Shown piece after piece: positions 9,731 through 19,965 of a stretch of DNA of 64,000 bases. The stretch is taken from NCBI GenBank assembly GCA_914767715.1, contig OU612066.1:37482283-37546282 (forward strand), in the 5' to 3' direction. A program made the position numbers and the translations under genes. Position 1 is the first letter of the stretch; each line of letters opens with the position of its first letter. The notes under the pieces were generated by a model. It worked only from the letters and a program-made list of their open reading frames with translations, ran no database searches and had not been told where the DNA came from. Source of the DNA: Membranipora membranacea (lineage: Eukaryota; Bryozoa; Gymnolaemata; Cheilostomatida; Membraniporidae).

Positions 9731-10324
9731 TTACTGCATTAGTTCTGTGGAAGAGTTGAAGCTGGAATTTGACTTGGCGATATATTGACAAAGCAAGATC
9801 TCGCTGGTAAGAACCTGACTTTGGTGGTCTCTCTCCTCCGCTGTCATGGATGATGCCTTCACACCAAATGAGAACAGACTCCGCTGTCCAGCAGCTGCCT
9901 TTACTGAATCTTTGTGCTTGTTAGTGGATATGTGTCTCTCAATATCCTTCATCCCAGATGAAATCACTAACACAGCCTGGCATACAGTGCATTTCACTTT
10001 GGATTTATCACTACCAGGTGCTTTACAAAAATTTGTCCCTGGTGCTGACTTATTCAGCTCATCAAGCATGTTTCCAGATGATGTTGCACTGCCTCTTTGA
10101 ATGGTGTTTTTCTGGGATTCAGAAACACTTGGCCTGGAGTCTTGTGCATGGCCACTACTACTAACATCAGAAGAATCACTAACCCTAACAACAACTTCAT
10201 CGTCATCATTCTCCTCATCAGTCTCATGCTGTTTCCTCCTCTTCTAGGGGATCCTCACTACACTGCTTTCATTTGATGAAGTAGCTCTTCGTTTGTTTTG
10301 TTTACCTGACTTTTTAGGAGGCAT
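9731..10324 (-). pseudogene. hAT-1 transposase, N-terminal exon with a zinc-finger-like motif
   Basis: From ATG at 10324 the frame starts MPPKKSGKQNKRRATSSNES (basic, possible nuclear targeting), then has one TAG near 10246. It continues through an acidic Ser-rich stretch to SKVKCTVCQAVLVISSGMKD and IERHISTNKHKDSVKAAAGQ. C-x2-C...H-x4-H is a BED/C2H2-like DNA-binding finger, usual at the N-terminus of hAT proteins. LTSEILLCQYIAKSNSSF matches the helix that leads into the core. The single stop shows decay. Confidence 0.7.
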
Positions 10325-11256
10325 TGTAGCAGAGAAGAATCAGTTTACCAGGTGGAAGAATGAAGTGTAGGACAGGGCCAGCATGGGGATTTCACACCTG
10401 TCTGCTAAACCCATTATCTTATTTGTTTATTAGACCAGGAATAGCACTGCAGGAATTATAGACCAACTACTTTTATTAAAAATCTAAGCCCGAAAACATA
10501 TTCAGACTATCTAGCGAGTACAATAAAATGTTTTATATTTAGCTGTGAGTAATAAGACAGCAGGTTGAAAAGGATAAATTACACAGTGCTGGTTGATATC
10601 ATTCTGCGCATGCTCAGCTCTGTGCATGAGCTGATCTCTGCAAAATTGAGTCTCGGAATTCCGAAGCCATCTGATTGGCTACCTGCTCTGGTGGCACACT
10701 GCCGTATGCGTGCGGAATTGTTTGAAAGAGTTATCTATTGTCACTATTAGCTAAATTTGATTTGCAGTTTATGCAGGGGGTATCCCATTTCCTCTTTCCA
10801 AAGTTGCAATCAGAACCCTAACTAAACTCATTGTTCTTGCACATGCGCAAATTCAAGTTACGCATTATGCATACTTAGCCTTACGACACCTGCTTTGTGG
10901 TAATGATAGCCTAGTTTATCAGTGATCTACATGCCCAGTCAGATCACGAGAGTCAGTATGGGTTGATATTGAAGACAATCTATGGAACTAGGGACCAAAA
11001 CAAATGCAAAAAAAAACAGTATTAATAGTAGTTAGAGCAGTGAGAGGAATGTTGAAAAGCTGTAGCTGTATTTTGGGAGTTTTTGGCACAGATTTAAGGA
11101 AACCAATGACTGATGCAAGCACTAATTGAGCACTTTTGTATGTGTGAAGGAGGATTTGGTAAAAAATCCGAGCTATTAGCACTATTTTGCAAAATCCTCC
11201 AGACACCCATGAAAAGGCCTAAAATCCGAGCTAGCTCGGATAGAAAAATCCGAGTA
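10325..11256. other. hAT-1 5' non-coding region
   Basis: No coding motif was found. The last 110 bases hold subterminal copies of AAATCCGAG, including a small palindrome CCGAGCTAGCTCGG near 11226. Confidence 0.6.
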
Positions 11257-11276
11257 GTTGAGAACCCTGATTACAA
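11257..11276 (+). repeat. hAT-1 right end and target duplication
   Basis: GTTGAGAACCCTG is the inverse of the left end, followed by ATTACAA. With the shared G this gives GATTACAA (11269-11276), identical to 1351-1358. Confidence 0.8.
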
Positions 11277-12763
11277 AGATTATTCTTATTAACCTAAATC
11301 CCGTTAATCTTCTAAATCACCTAATGATTCAAGAGTCACTGGTCTTTGTGGCCAAACAATTTATACTAATAAAATTAAATACGTTCTGCAATGAGACTCA
11401 CTAAGATATCTGATCTGTGTCTCATTCAAAGAATCGGTCAACATTAGACTATGTTAAATGATGCTCACCAGGTCAACGATAGCGATTACCCACTTACGCT
11501 CATCCTCATAATATGTCATCCAAAATATCTGTCCACTGATTGCACAAGCTCCTAAGGCTAAATAATACAGATATTCACTGCTGAACTTTGGGCTGATACT
11601 GTTCCAGGGTGCACTACTAATTGCCTGCGCAATTTATTTTATAAAACCTTTCAGTTTCCTGTTTTGCATGGTTTGAATTTAACTATTTCATGCCATGCAA
11701 ATAAAGCATATTCATTGTAATCACATAGTAAATTTATGTTATTATTTTATCCCTTAATTCTTCAAATTGATGGGTAAATAGTAGTAGTAGTATGCCATTA
11801 TTGTGCATGACTCGGGTGAGTATTTCGCACAGTTTAAAAGGTGCAGGTGCAATAAATATAATATGTTGTGGTGCGTTTGGTGCAGTGTGTTTCTAAAATA
11901 AAATTCTGGAACTAATAACTTGTTGACATTTGAGACTTAAAAGAGTTGAGGGATTTGGCCTCGACAACAAATGAATGACTGTTGAGGATTTATAAGACCA
12001 TCATGCATTGTTTGAAAAAAAAAGAGTCTTGATTCATAGTAAATACAGATAAGGATAGAATTAAGTGAACTTCAATGCCCTCAAAAGTATGAGTGGGTAA
12101 AGTATTTCCATACCTATTTCAGTGGCACCTGACTCATAATCAACCAAATAGATAACATTTTCCTTCTAGGCTAAACAGCTGACAGTAATAGTAACGTTCT
12201 CTATAGGGTCCTTATCAACAGATAGAGCCAGATTTCTTGGTGGTACACACTTTATATTTCAAGTCTTATCATTACCCTGTCCTCTAGACTTATAACTTCT
12301 AAACCCTCGCTTATAAATAGGTATGTTTGGAGTCTCTCTAGCCAGCTATAAAAGCCTCTGTCTCCAAAAATAATTATAATTAGCTCAAATATTGATCATC
12401 ACACATCATCATTGAACTCTATCGACGTCATCAAATTTTCGCAGTTATCCCCACGAACTCCAAATTCTTTTTACACACTATTTAGAATAACTTCTAGAAT
12501 ATGATACTGACATCCATTACGCTCTTTAATCTTTAAACTTTAATCATTAGTTTACTTATTGTATAGATGGGATGAACAGTTCTTAGCACTCTACTTGATC
12601 TAGGTGTCGGCTAATTCGTTGCCCTGTGTCAGTCATTGTCATCACAAAAATAATTCCACATATTGAAATTTCTAGTTTTAACTCCTTGAACAGCAATTTA
12701 ATTAAAATTTTATTGGAGTTTAATTCAATTTTATTTGAATGATATTATCCATAGTAAACAGTA
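11277..12763. other. AT-rich non-coding stretch
   Basis: No frame with recognisable protein features and no paired repeats were noticed. Confidence 0.5.
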
Positions 12764-13030
12764 ATGTGTACCGCTAACAAATGCAATAATCAATTGGCTG
12801 ATTTTGTTGCTGAAATTGATAACGAAAAGGCAGGCCAAATAAAATCAGCGCTCAATAAAACGTTCTCTATTAACCCTGCCAATTTGTTTATCAATCCAAG
12901 AGAAACATTGATACTAGGAGTAAATACAAATAACTGTATAAAACACTCATTGGTTGATCTTCTTATTGCTCTTTTTTCAAGTTTTTCAAATGCATATAAT
13001 CCAGAAACTGTGCTCTTTGACCTTGGTTAA
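12764..13030 (+). CDS. unassigned small ORF, 88 aa
   Basis: The frame starts MCTANKCNNQLADFVAEIDN and ends SFSNAYNPETVLFDLG before TAA. It has balanced, protein-like composition, no signal peptide and no known motif. It converges tail-to-tail with the GPCR gene, 35 bases apart. It may be an exon of a longer gene, a small gene, or chance; I cannot assign it. Confidence 0.3.
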   Translation: MCTANKCNNQLADFVAEIDNEKAGQIKSALNKTFSINPANLFINPRETLILGVNTNNCIKHSLVDLLIALFSSFSNAYNPETVLFDLG

Positions 13031-13065
13031 CACTCATTATGGATGCGTAAAAGAACGAATTCATT

Positions 13066-13998
13066 TCAGCGGTTAAAAGAAAGAAACTGCGCTCTAAAAC
13101 TTGGGTTAGTAAAGAAGTATATGGGGAAACTCATGGCAGAATTTGCTGCTATCATTTGATTAGCTAGAAACAGAAACCACCACACTGGTGGTTTCAGTTC
13201 AAATATTACCCATAATGCATATACTGATGCTGGCAACCAGCAAATGTAAAAACTCATCACAGTGATTGAAACAACTCTCACAGATTTGCCGATTCGGGAA
13301 CGATTGGTTCCTCTTAACTTAATGACTTTAACCAGGATGTGTACATTAGTAGTTCCTTCAATGACAAAGGGTATCAGTATAAATAGAAGGGCCTGGATTG
13401 AACACCCAACAATATAATCTCTATTCACAGTCATGATACAGCTAGGGAGGAATGGCTCAAAATAAAGGTCAATGCTGTCAAAGCAAAGTAGTACAAAATT
13501 CAGCATTACTGGAAGAAGATAACACAAAGTAATGATAAGACAAACAATAACTCGAGTGTTTTTCCTGAATTTAAATATCCGATACTTGATTGGAGAAAAT
13601 ACTAAAAACCACCGATCAACACACATTGCAGTATGAATTAAGGCTGTAGCTCCATATGATGAATGTGTGATCACTCCGAGAAGTTGACATTGGTATCTGT
13701 CCAGAGACACGCCACCATTGATTGTTATTCCACAAGATATACTGTTCACTATGAACATGGTTAAATCAGGTCCGACTAGAGCCACCATGTAGAGCTGCTG
13801 GATAGAAAGTTTCCTCATTCGGCAGAATGTGAGCATAACTAACAGGTTACAGGTAAGAATAACTATACTAACAGCAGCAATTATAGCAGCCAGCTCACTA
13901 GGAAGTGAAGAAATATATTTTATCGACATCATCAGATCTTCAACAGCACTATAGAGCATGTACCAAAAGTCCAGCAAGAGACACCGAGATATCCTCAA
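13066..13998 (-). CDS. class A (rhodopsin-like) G-protein-coupled receptor, intronless, 310 aa
   Basis: A seven-helix membrane receptor expected to signal through heterotrimeric G proteins; the ligand is unknown. Landmarks by residue: N51 in TM1; D78 in TM2 (GPDLTMF); C104 and C187 able to form the TM3-ECL2 disulfide; D128-R129-W130, the DRY motif with Trp for Tyr, at the end of TM3; P210 in TM5; C253-W254-L-P256 (CWxP) in TM6. TM7 has NSAMSFPIYFF, so the NPxxY Asn is Phe (F291-P-I-Y294), followed by TNPSF and a very short tail. The tryptophan usual in TM4 is not seen. The start at 13998 gives an N-terminus of about 34 residues before TM1 without a signal peptide; M23 or M24 are alternatives. 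The frame is intact. This is the most convincing host gene in the window. Confidence 0.9.
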   Translation of the reverse strand: MRISRCLLLDFWYMLYSAVEDLMMSIKYISSLPSELAAIIAAVSIVILTCNLLVMLTFCRMRKLSIQQLYMVALVGPDLTMFIVNSISCGITINGGVSLDRYQCQLLGVITHSSYGATALIHTAMCVDRWFLVFSPIKYRIFKFRKNTRVIVCLIITLCYLLPVMLNFVLLCFDSIDLYFEPFLPSCIMTVNRDYIVGCSIQALLFILIPFVIEGTTNVHILVKVIKLRGTNRSRIGKSVRVVSITVMSFYICWLPASVYALWVIFELKPPVWWFLFLANQMIAANSAMSFPIYFFTNPSFRAQFLSFNR

Positions 13999-15773
13999 CA
14001 GTTATGCAGAATAAAAATGGTAGTCGGCTGCAAAAAGAACCTTGCAATGTCAACAGAAGCCCGGCAATGAATTAATGAGCAGCTAAGTTGGTGAATACGC
14101 AAACAATTGATTATTTTATTTTGTTGGTATTCTCACCTATGTAGGCCCTACCACAAATAGATCTTTCAAGTACAATGGAATTACAGTTGAGTGCCACTTT
14201 AATTTATAAAGCTGCTGGACGAGTTAAAAATAATGTTGCGGAGATGAAAATTGACAGGGGCAATGAATTAGCTGGCAGCTCTATTCAAAGTGAACTCAGA
14301 ATTTTGTTTTCCTACCTGTATACTGAAGAACCTATTAATTTATAATCTAAAGATGAAAAATAGATATTCTAACAAAGAAGATGAGGAGATGTTTCTTTCT
14401 ATATTTATCCAGTTTATATGTCGGAGGAAAACAATTAGTTATTTTATTATGATTTAATAACCAAATGATATACAACTGGTTAATACTCGCGTTGATTGCT
14501 TTTTGCTAAAATATCAATGATTAAAGGGCTGCAACTGCATTGCAAATGGAAATCCTGAACTGGATATATGTTTTGACTTCAGCCTTGTTGCTAAAGGAAT
14601 ACTCTAATTGCAGTGTAGTAAACTATTGATTTGATTTGCGGAGGAAGAATTAACAATACAGGGACAAGATTGTTTCTGAAGATGAACATAGTGCTTGCTT
14701 CTGTAGTCTATCGATCTTTCTGTCTGTCATATATTATATTATGTTCAACTAACATAACGATTTTACATCTCAAAATCACAGCTCTAAAATTATCAAAGCA
14801 TTAATTGTCATGAAGTAGAGAGTTGTGCCCACGTTGCTATAGTTATCCAACTCCTAAAGAGGAAGTTTTGAAGTCAGCAATCTTCAGAATTGCCGAAGAT
14901 GGCCATTTAATTTAACAAGTATTATCTCTTCACCTACAAGATGAATCATACCTACACAATACTGGTGATGCTGCCTCCCCAATGATTACTATTGGCATAA
15001 GTCACAGGGGGGACGGGGGAGTAGTGGAACAAGATTGATTCATATACAACTTGTTTTTTTCCATTGTTTGTATTACACCTCACACATGCGAATCTAGTAA
15101 AATTACAAAAAAGGTGCTATATTCAGTGCTGGACCTGAAGTAACATAATTAATTTAGTCAGGCGCATGAAATAGCAAAGAATTTATGTTAGAATGCTTAC
15201 AATAGATTCAGCAGCTTGCCATATCAATCAGATGGTATTTTGTGTGCTGGTTCCACACCTTGGCAACATTTGACAAGAATAATATAAGCTGTATTTTCAC
15301 TTTGAGCAAAAGGATCAGACAGTTTTTATGGTAAAATTAAAAGCCTCCACGCTCTGTGTTGATGTGATGGTAAACTATTGAAAAGAAATAAAGACATGTA
15401 TAAATTCTCACAATATTTTGACAATATAATATGGACAGGATGAGGACATACAAGTAAACAGAAGTCTAATCTTAATTGAATGATACCAATTTGCTGATAT
15501 CCTGTTTTATGTCCGGTTATCATCGAATTATTGTACTATTCCTAAAATTGTATCATTAAGTCACCAGACTCCAATCAGGGAGTTGTATTATCCATAACCT
15601 TATTTATTACAGATCAAGTGATAAAAAAGGCTTTTAAATTATTATTAAAATATTATGGAAAAAAAGGATTATAATATTACAAAGTTATTAAATAGGGTGA
15701 TGGTGGAAAACTGTAATAAATGCACCTCCGGCCAGATGTTCGTGACCATCATTGGCCTTTGGTAGAGAGATCT
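13999..15773. other. non-coding stretch
   Basis: AT-rich with no recognised coding motif or element end. Short frames such as 15326-15523 (minus) lack any family signature. Confidence 0.5.
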
Positions 15774-16043
15774 TTAATCTACCAGAGGCACCTGCTCCTC
15801 ATCAACCTCGGCGTCTCTCTTAACATTGTCATCAGGAAATGTATCATACATATTTTTAATTTTTGCATCGAGTTGTTCTACTTCAACTGAAACAGTGGAT
15901 GAATTGAAACATATGGCGTTGCGGCTGTCCCATATCGCTTTATTAAAAGAAGCAAAGATTTTATAAAGTTCACGCTCATCACATGTGTTTAATGGGGTTT
16001 GTATGACTCCTGTGCATTTAAAGGAAAATGAGCTCAGCTCCTT
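15774..16043 (-). CDS. possible exon of an unassigned gene
   Basis: A frame open for 89 codons with no ATG at its start encodes KELSSFSFKCTGVIQTPLNT, then CDERELYKIFASFNKAIWDS, and ends in an acidic tail DAEVDEEQVPLVD before TAA (15774-15776). The amino-acid mix looks protein-like, and a TAA lies just upstream, so it would need a splice acceptor near 16043-16060. No family is recognised. It may be a terminal exon of a host gene or of the R repeat whose copy A begins close by. Confidence 0.3.
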   Translation of the reverse strand, partial: KELSSFSFKCTGVIQTPLNTCDERELYKIFASFNKAIWDSRNAICFNSSTVSVEVEQLDAKIKNMYDTFPDDNVKRDAEVDEEQVPLVD

Positions 16044-16084
16044 GGATGTTTATTGCCTGGTATAAATTTATTTTAATGGTTAGT

Positions 16085-16487
16085 TCTTCTCAGTGATGCA
16101 TCTAGTTAAGGAGATGAGGTAGAAGTTTCTGTTACAACTAGGTCTCCTTCTCTTCAGGTGGATTGTATAAGAAATATGAAACTGCTCTGTTCTAAAACCT
16201 GCTTCTGTAGCTGTCATTAAGCTTGCATAGAGAGAGGCACAGAAATATGATGGCTACAGACAAACTGAGATGCTGTACTTGGTTGAAAAAAAACACTATA
16301 GATAACAGATATAGATATTACATATCTTTCATTCATGGTCACTTAGGAAGCATTGACAGTCGGCACTCCTTGATTATGTCATCAAATATCTACGACTACT
16401 CATCCAGATCCTAGGGGACAATACACAGGCTTCTGCTGAGCCTGATGCATGTGACAGAAGAAGGGGCTGCCATTGTTGACCTTGAAT
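16085..16487 (+). repeat. dispersed repeat R, copy A, proximal part (cut by a retroelement)
   Basis: This stretch matches 44100-44545 through shared words such as GAAGTTTCTGTTACAACTAG (both) and GTGATGCATGTGACAGAAGA (copy B; copy A differs by one base). The match stops at about 16487, where Ty3/gypsy RT sequence begins, and resumes after about 19966. Relative to copy B it lacks a part of the coding frame and has extra stops. Confidence 0.75.
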
Positions 16488-17067
16488 GAGGTTCGCAGGT
16501 TCATTGGTATGGTTAACTACCTAAGCAAGTTCAGTGGAAGGTTAGCAGGACTCTGTTGTCCGCTGTACATAGTCATGGGCGAGAAGGCCAAAATGTAGAC
16601 TGCTTTTGAGCTGATTAAGGTGGAGTTGTGCAACAGCCCAGTGATGTGTGCAATTGACATATGTCTTAAAGACATCGCATGTCAGTCGATGCTAGCAAGC
16701 TTGAGCTTGGTGCTGTGTTGATGGTGAAGATATCTGGCAACCAGTTGAGTATGCCTCGCGTGAGATGACTGACACTGTGACACGCTATGTGTTGGTAGAG
16801 AAAGAGGCTCTCGCCATCACATGGGCCTGTGAGAAGGTCGACTATTATCTGATAGGTCGAAAGTTCGAAGTTGAGACGGACCATAAACCATTGGTGCAAA
16901 TTCTAGGTGGAAAAGATCTGAGTGACCTACCACCGAGGGTGCAAAGGTTCAAAATGAGAATGATGAGGTATGGATATGAAATCTTTCATACTCCTGGTGT
17001 TGAAGTGTTTGTAGCTGATACTTTGAGCCGACCCACCGAAGTTCAAAGTGCACTGTGCAGCAGTTGA
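16488..17067 (+). pseudogene. Ty3/gypsy pol fragment: end of RT and RNase H
   Basis: The segment opens in the RT thumb with RRFIGMVNYLSKFSGRLAGL and has a TAG near 16596, where these proteins usually carry Trp. RNase H follows: VDASKLELGAVL (first Asp), LVEKEALAITWACEK (Glu), FEVETDHKPLVQI (Asp) and VADTLSRPTE (last Asp). All four catalytic acids are visible. It is 5' truncated (no gag, protease or RT palm) and lies inside repeat R copy A. Integrase follows on the same strand. Confidence 0.85.
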
Positions 17068-17119
17068 GTATTATATTGATAGTATTTTTGTTTGTATCAA
17101 AGACATGAGAGTTGTCATG

Positions 17120-18032
17120 AAACTCCACTGCCCATGGGGCCTTGGATAGAGGTCGCATTTGACATTATGGAGTTCAAAAATCAATTGCACTGCATTCTTG
17201 TAGACTTATAGTAAGTGGATTTAGGATGTGCTTATATCTGCGCAGACGAGTCTTGGGATTATAGGTGCATTCAAGAAAGTATTTTCTACTCTTGGAGTCC
17301 CTAGAAACCTCCGTAGTGACAATGGTCGGGGTAAAAAAGTGCTGAATTCCGACAGTTTGCGAATGACTATGGCTTTAGTCATGTAACGAGTAGCCCTCAT
17401 CACCCGCCATCTAACGGTTTAGCTGAAAGATCTGTAGGTGCTGTCAAGAGATTGTTTCGAAACTGCAGTGAGCATGAGGTATGCATGATGTCATATCGAA
17501 ACACTCCCCTGTATTCTGGGTTTTCAACTGCTGAGTTGATGTTTGGTTGAACTTTTAGGTCTACGTTAGGTTTAGGTTTTTTAAAAGAGAACTCAAGGTC
17601 GATTATAGTTTGTATGAAGAGGTTGAGGGGTACAATGTGAGTCGGAGAAGAAAAAAATGGAACGAAAAATTTCATGCCAAGTTTTTACCTCCTTTGGAGC
17701 CTTATCAGCGAGTTTGGGTTAAAGCTCCGTCTGATCCGAGCCGTGAAGGGATTGTAGTCCAAGCTGACACCACCCCACAAAGCTACTGGGTACAGGTTGG
17801 TCCCCCTGTCGTTAGACGTAATCGTAAACATTTATTTATTTTATATGATAATGATGTACTTGATTGTAGCGATCATGAAAATGATCAGGTACTACCGCTA
17901 TCCCTTGAAACTGATTATTATCAGGTTCAAGCGGGGAATGGTACTGACGTATGTAACAATGCTCGTGGTGTGCCCCCTGACATTTTTTCTTCGGCATTAC
18001 CTCATAGTGTGAGGCCTGCTGTAGTTGAATAA
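17120..18032 (+). pseudogene. Ty3/gypsy integrase, broken by stops and shifts
   Basis: Pieces in order: DIMEFKNQLHCILVDL (first catalytic Asp of DDE), TSLGIIGAFKKVFSTLGV and PRNLRSDNG (second Asp), then QFANDYGFSHVTSSPHHPPS and NGLAERSVGAVKRLF (Glu). MSYRNTPLYSGFSTAELMFG is the conserved end of the core. After a frame change, 17610-18032 encodes the C-terminal domain: HAKFLPPLEPYQRVWVK, SYWVQVGPPVVRRNRKHLFI. Several stops and frameshifts make it non-functional. A Pro/Ser-rich open stretch to 18349 may be the tail of pol. Confidence 0.82.
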
Positions 18033-18385
18033 GAACCTCAGCAAGTCCCGAGGATAACCTTGATGTTGAGGTAGTTCCACTTGAAAATCAGGAAGTATTC
18101 TTAGATGATACTCTCGAAGTTCCAGTTGAACAACCTGTGCCTGACTTAACTGCTGTAACTCCCGCTTCTAGTAATCCTAGTACTGATCCGGTGAATGTGG
18201 TGTCTGGTAGACAGTCTGGGTCGTTGCTACGTCATGGATATGAAGCACAGCGTAGGTTGCACGTAGTGTCAAACCCACTACCAAATCTGACTTTGTGTAT
18301 CAGTAACACTCAGCTTTCTTTATTTTCAGATTACAACCTCCCCTTCTGAACCTAGAGCCTAGCTGACTTACTTACTAATTGACAG

Positions 18386-19459
18386 ATGCCGCCGAAGAGG
18401 AAGAAGCATGGTGATAGAGGTAGGCGATCCCGGAGATGGCGTTGCAAGGTGTGTATGGCGACTGATCACCCGACGATTCGGTGTGAGAGGTTGATATTTT
18501 TTGAGTGTGGTGAGCAGGGCCACCATGCCGCGGTTTCACTTCTGTGACGAGCGTGGTCACATGCGGACCAAGTGCCCACAGAGGGGTAGCCGCATGTTGG
18601 TCAGAGACCGTGCTTGAACCTCTGGTTCTGGCTCTGGAGCCCCAGCAGGGAGCTTACTGGATCAGAGCCATCTGGGTCGGCTGGGCCACCTGCCTCTTGA
18701 GATGGCTGGTAGCAGCAATGGTGGGCGGGAGCCGGGTTGCACCCTTGGACGATACAGTCTCAAGGATGCTGAATCTGGCCCGTTCAGCGGGTCTGGGTAG
18801 TGAACTACAATGCTCAGTGGCTTGCGGTTGACGAGTGACTTTCACTTTCATCTCTCCATCAGGAGTTTGAGAGAGCCCAGGCTTGTCTTGTAGCTGAAAG
18901 AAGTGTCATTGTGAAAAAATCATGACACTTACGACAGTCTCCAAGGCCTAGTTTCTGGTCCGAGTGCGTGGTATGCCAATACTACAGCTGCGGCGGTTAC
19001 TGTTGGTACCACCACTGCTACTGAGGTCCAGGCGTCTGCTGTGAGTCCGGCTAATAACACTTTAGCAGCTGCTGTGGCCACAGCATTGACGGCGAGCTCT
19101 GGAGAGAGTGCTCGGCCCGTCAACACTGCCTCAGTGTCGGCCCCGGTGCCGGCGGCTCAGATGGCTGCATCACCAGCTGGTGGTGCTGCTGAAGTGAGTG
19201 AGTGTATAGCCGATGTGTGTGAGCAATGCAGGGGAGCCCGACGAGCCTGTTGTTCACGATGAACATCAGCAGTTGCCTCTTTCTGCTGAGGAAGGGGATC
19301 AGATTCCCGCTTTAGAGCTAGAGTGTATCTCTGGAGGTAGGTGAGGTCGATTCTAGCCGGAATGACCTCGATGATGATGAAGTGCTGGGCCTTAAGTCGC
19401 TGCCCTTCGATGAGCCGTCAGAGGAGCAATCCCCAGACAATTCTGACCGAGGATCTTAG
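18386..19459 (+). pseudogene. gag-like gene with CCHC zinc knuckles, GC-rich, 3' of pol
   Basis: From ATG 18386 the product is basic (MPPKRKKHGDRGRRSRRWR), then CKVCMATDHPTIRC, a perfect C-x2-C-x4-H-x4-C knuckle. FFECGEQGHHA and, after a one-base shift, HFCDERGHMRTKC are two further knuckles that each lost their first Cys. A Gly/Ser-rich part, a helical LSSLHQEFERAQACLVAERS part, an Ala-rich part and an acidic end (DDDEVLGLKSLPFDEPSEEQ) follow in changing frames. Zinc knuckles are typical of retroelement nucleocapsid. The base composition is clearly richer in G+C than the pol part, and the position after pol is unusual. It may belong to a separate retroelement. Confidence 0.6.
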
Positions 19460-19698
19460 CGCCTGCAATCAGGGGCGGTTGCCAAACAGGAAATGATGCA
19501 AAAACTGATCCCGTCACCAGAGTGTGTTTATTTTGAAAGGTGGGAAGGGTGTTGCCCAAACGATGTTCATTTTCAAAATTCCCATTGTCGTAATCATGAT
19601 GTTATGCGTAGACTGTGAATGTATATTTCACCGTCTTCGTTTTCTTTATGCTTTACCACCCGGTGAAGCAATAGAGTAAGAGTTGTCTGCCCCCTTCC

Positions 19699-19925
19699 AA
19701 AAGAAAGGGCATGTGGAGTAGTCTGACTAGCCAACTACACAACACCATATCTGGAGCACTACACTGAGTACAACCTAAAGTATACCTGCCTCCAGATGCT
19801 TCTCGGTCTATTGAGTACTATTAAGTGCTGAGCTAACTTCCTGGGTACTACTTCATCACTATCTGGGAAGAATCACTCCTGGTTGTATTCTTCAAGGTAA
19901 GTTGAACTACGAAATACTACTCGGA
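19699..19925 (+). other. candidate polypurine tract and LTR start
   Basis: AAAAGAAAGGG (19699-19709) is followed by CA and then TGTGGAGTAGTCTGACTAGC, which has the look of a PPT plus 5'-TG of a 3' LTR. No second LTR copy is present in the window, so the call is tentative and the end (near 19920) is a guess. Confidence 0.3.
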
Positions 19926-19965
19926 AATTATCGGAAATTTTTACTGATCATCGCTGCCCATCCCC

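Larger units (their letters stand above)
1359..11269 (-). mobile_element. hAT transposon (hAT-1), degraded, hosting a nested element
   Basis: The inverted ends CAGGGTTCTCAAC...GTTGAGAACCCTG are flanked by GATTACAA on both sides, reading the last G of the right end as shared. Just inside both ends the motif AAATCCGAG recurs (around 1386 and 11162-11255). The transposase gene lies on the minus strand in several exons between 10324 and 1767. A 5.5-kb unrelated element (3309-8825) sits inside it, so the original hAT was about 4.4 kb. A GC-rich block at 1430-1500 is part of the 3' subterminal region. In-frame stops make it inactive. Confidence 0.8.
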
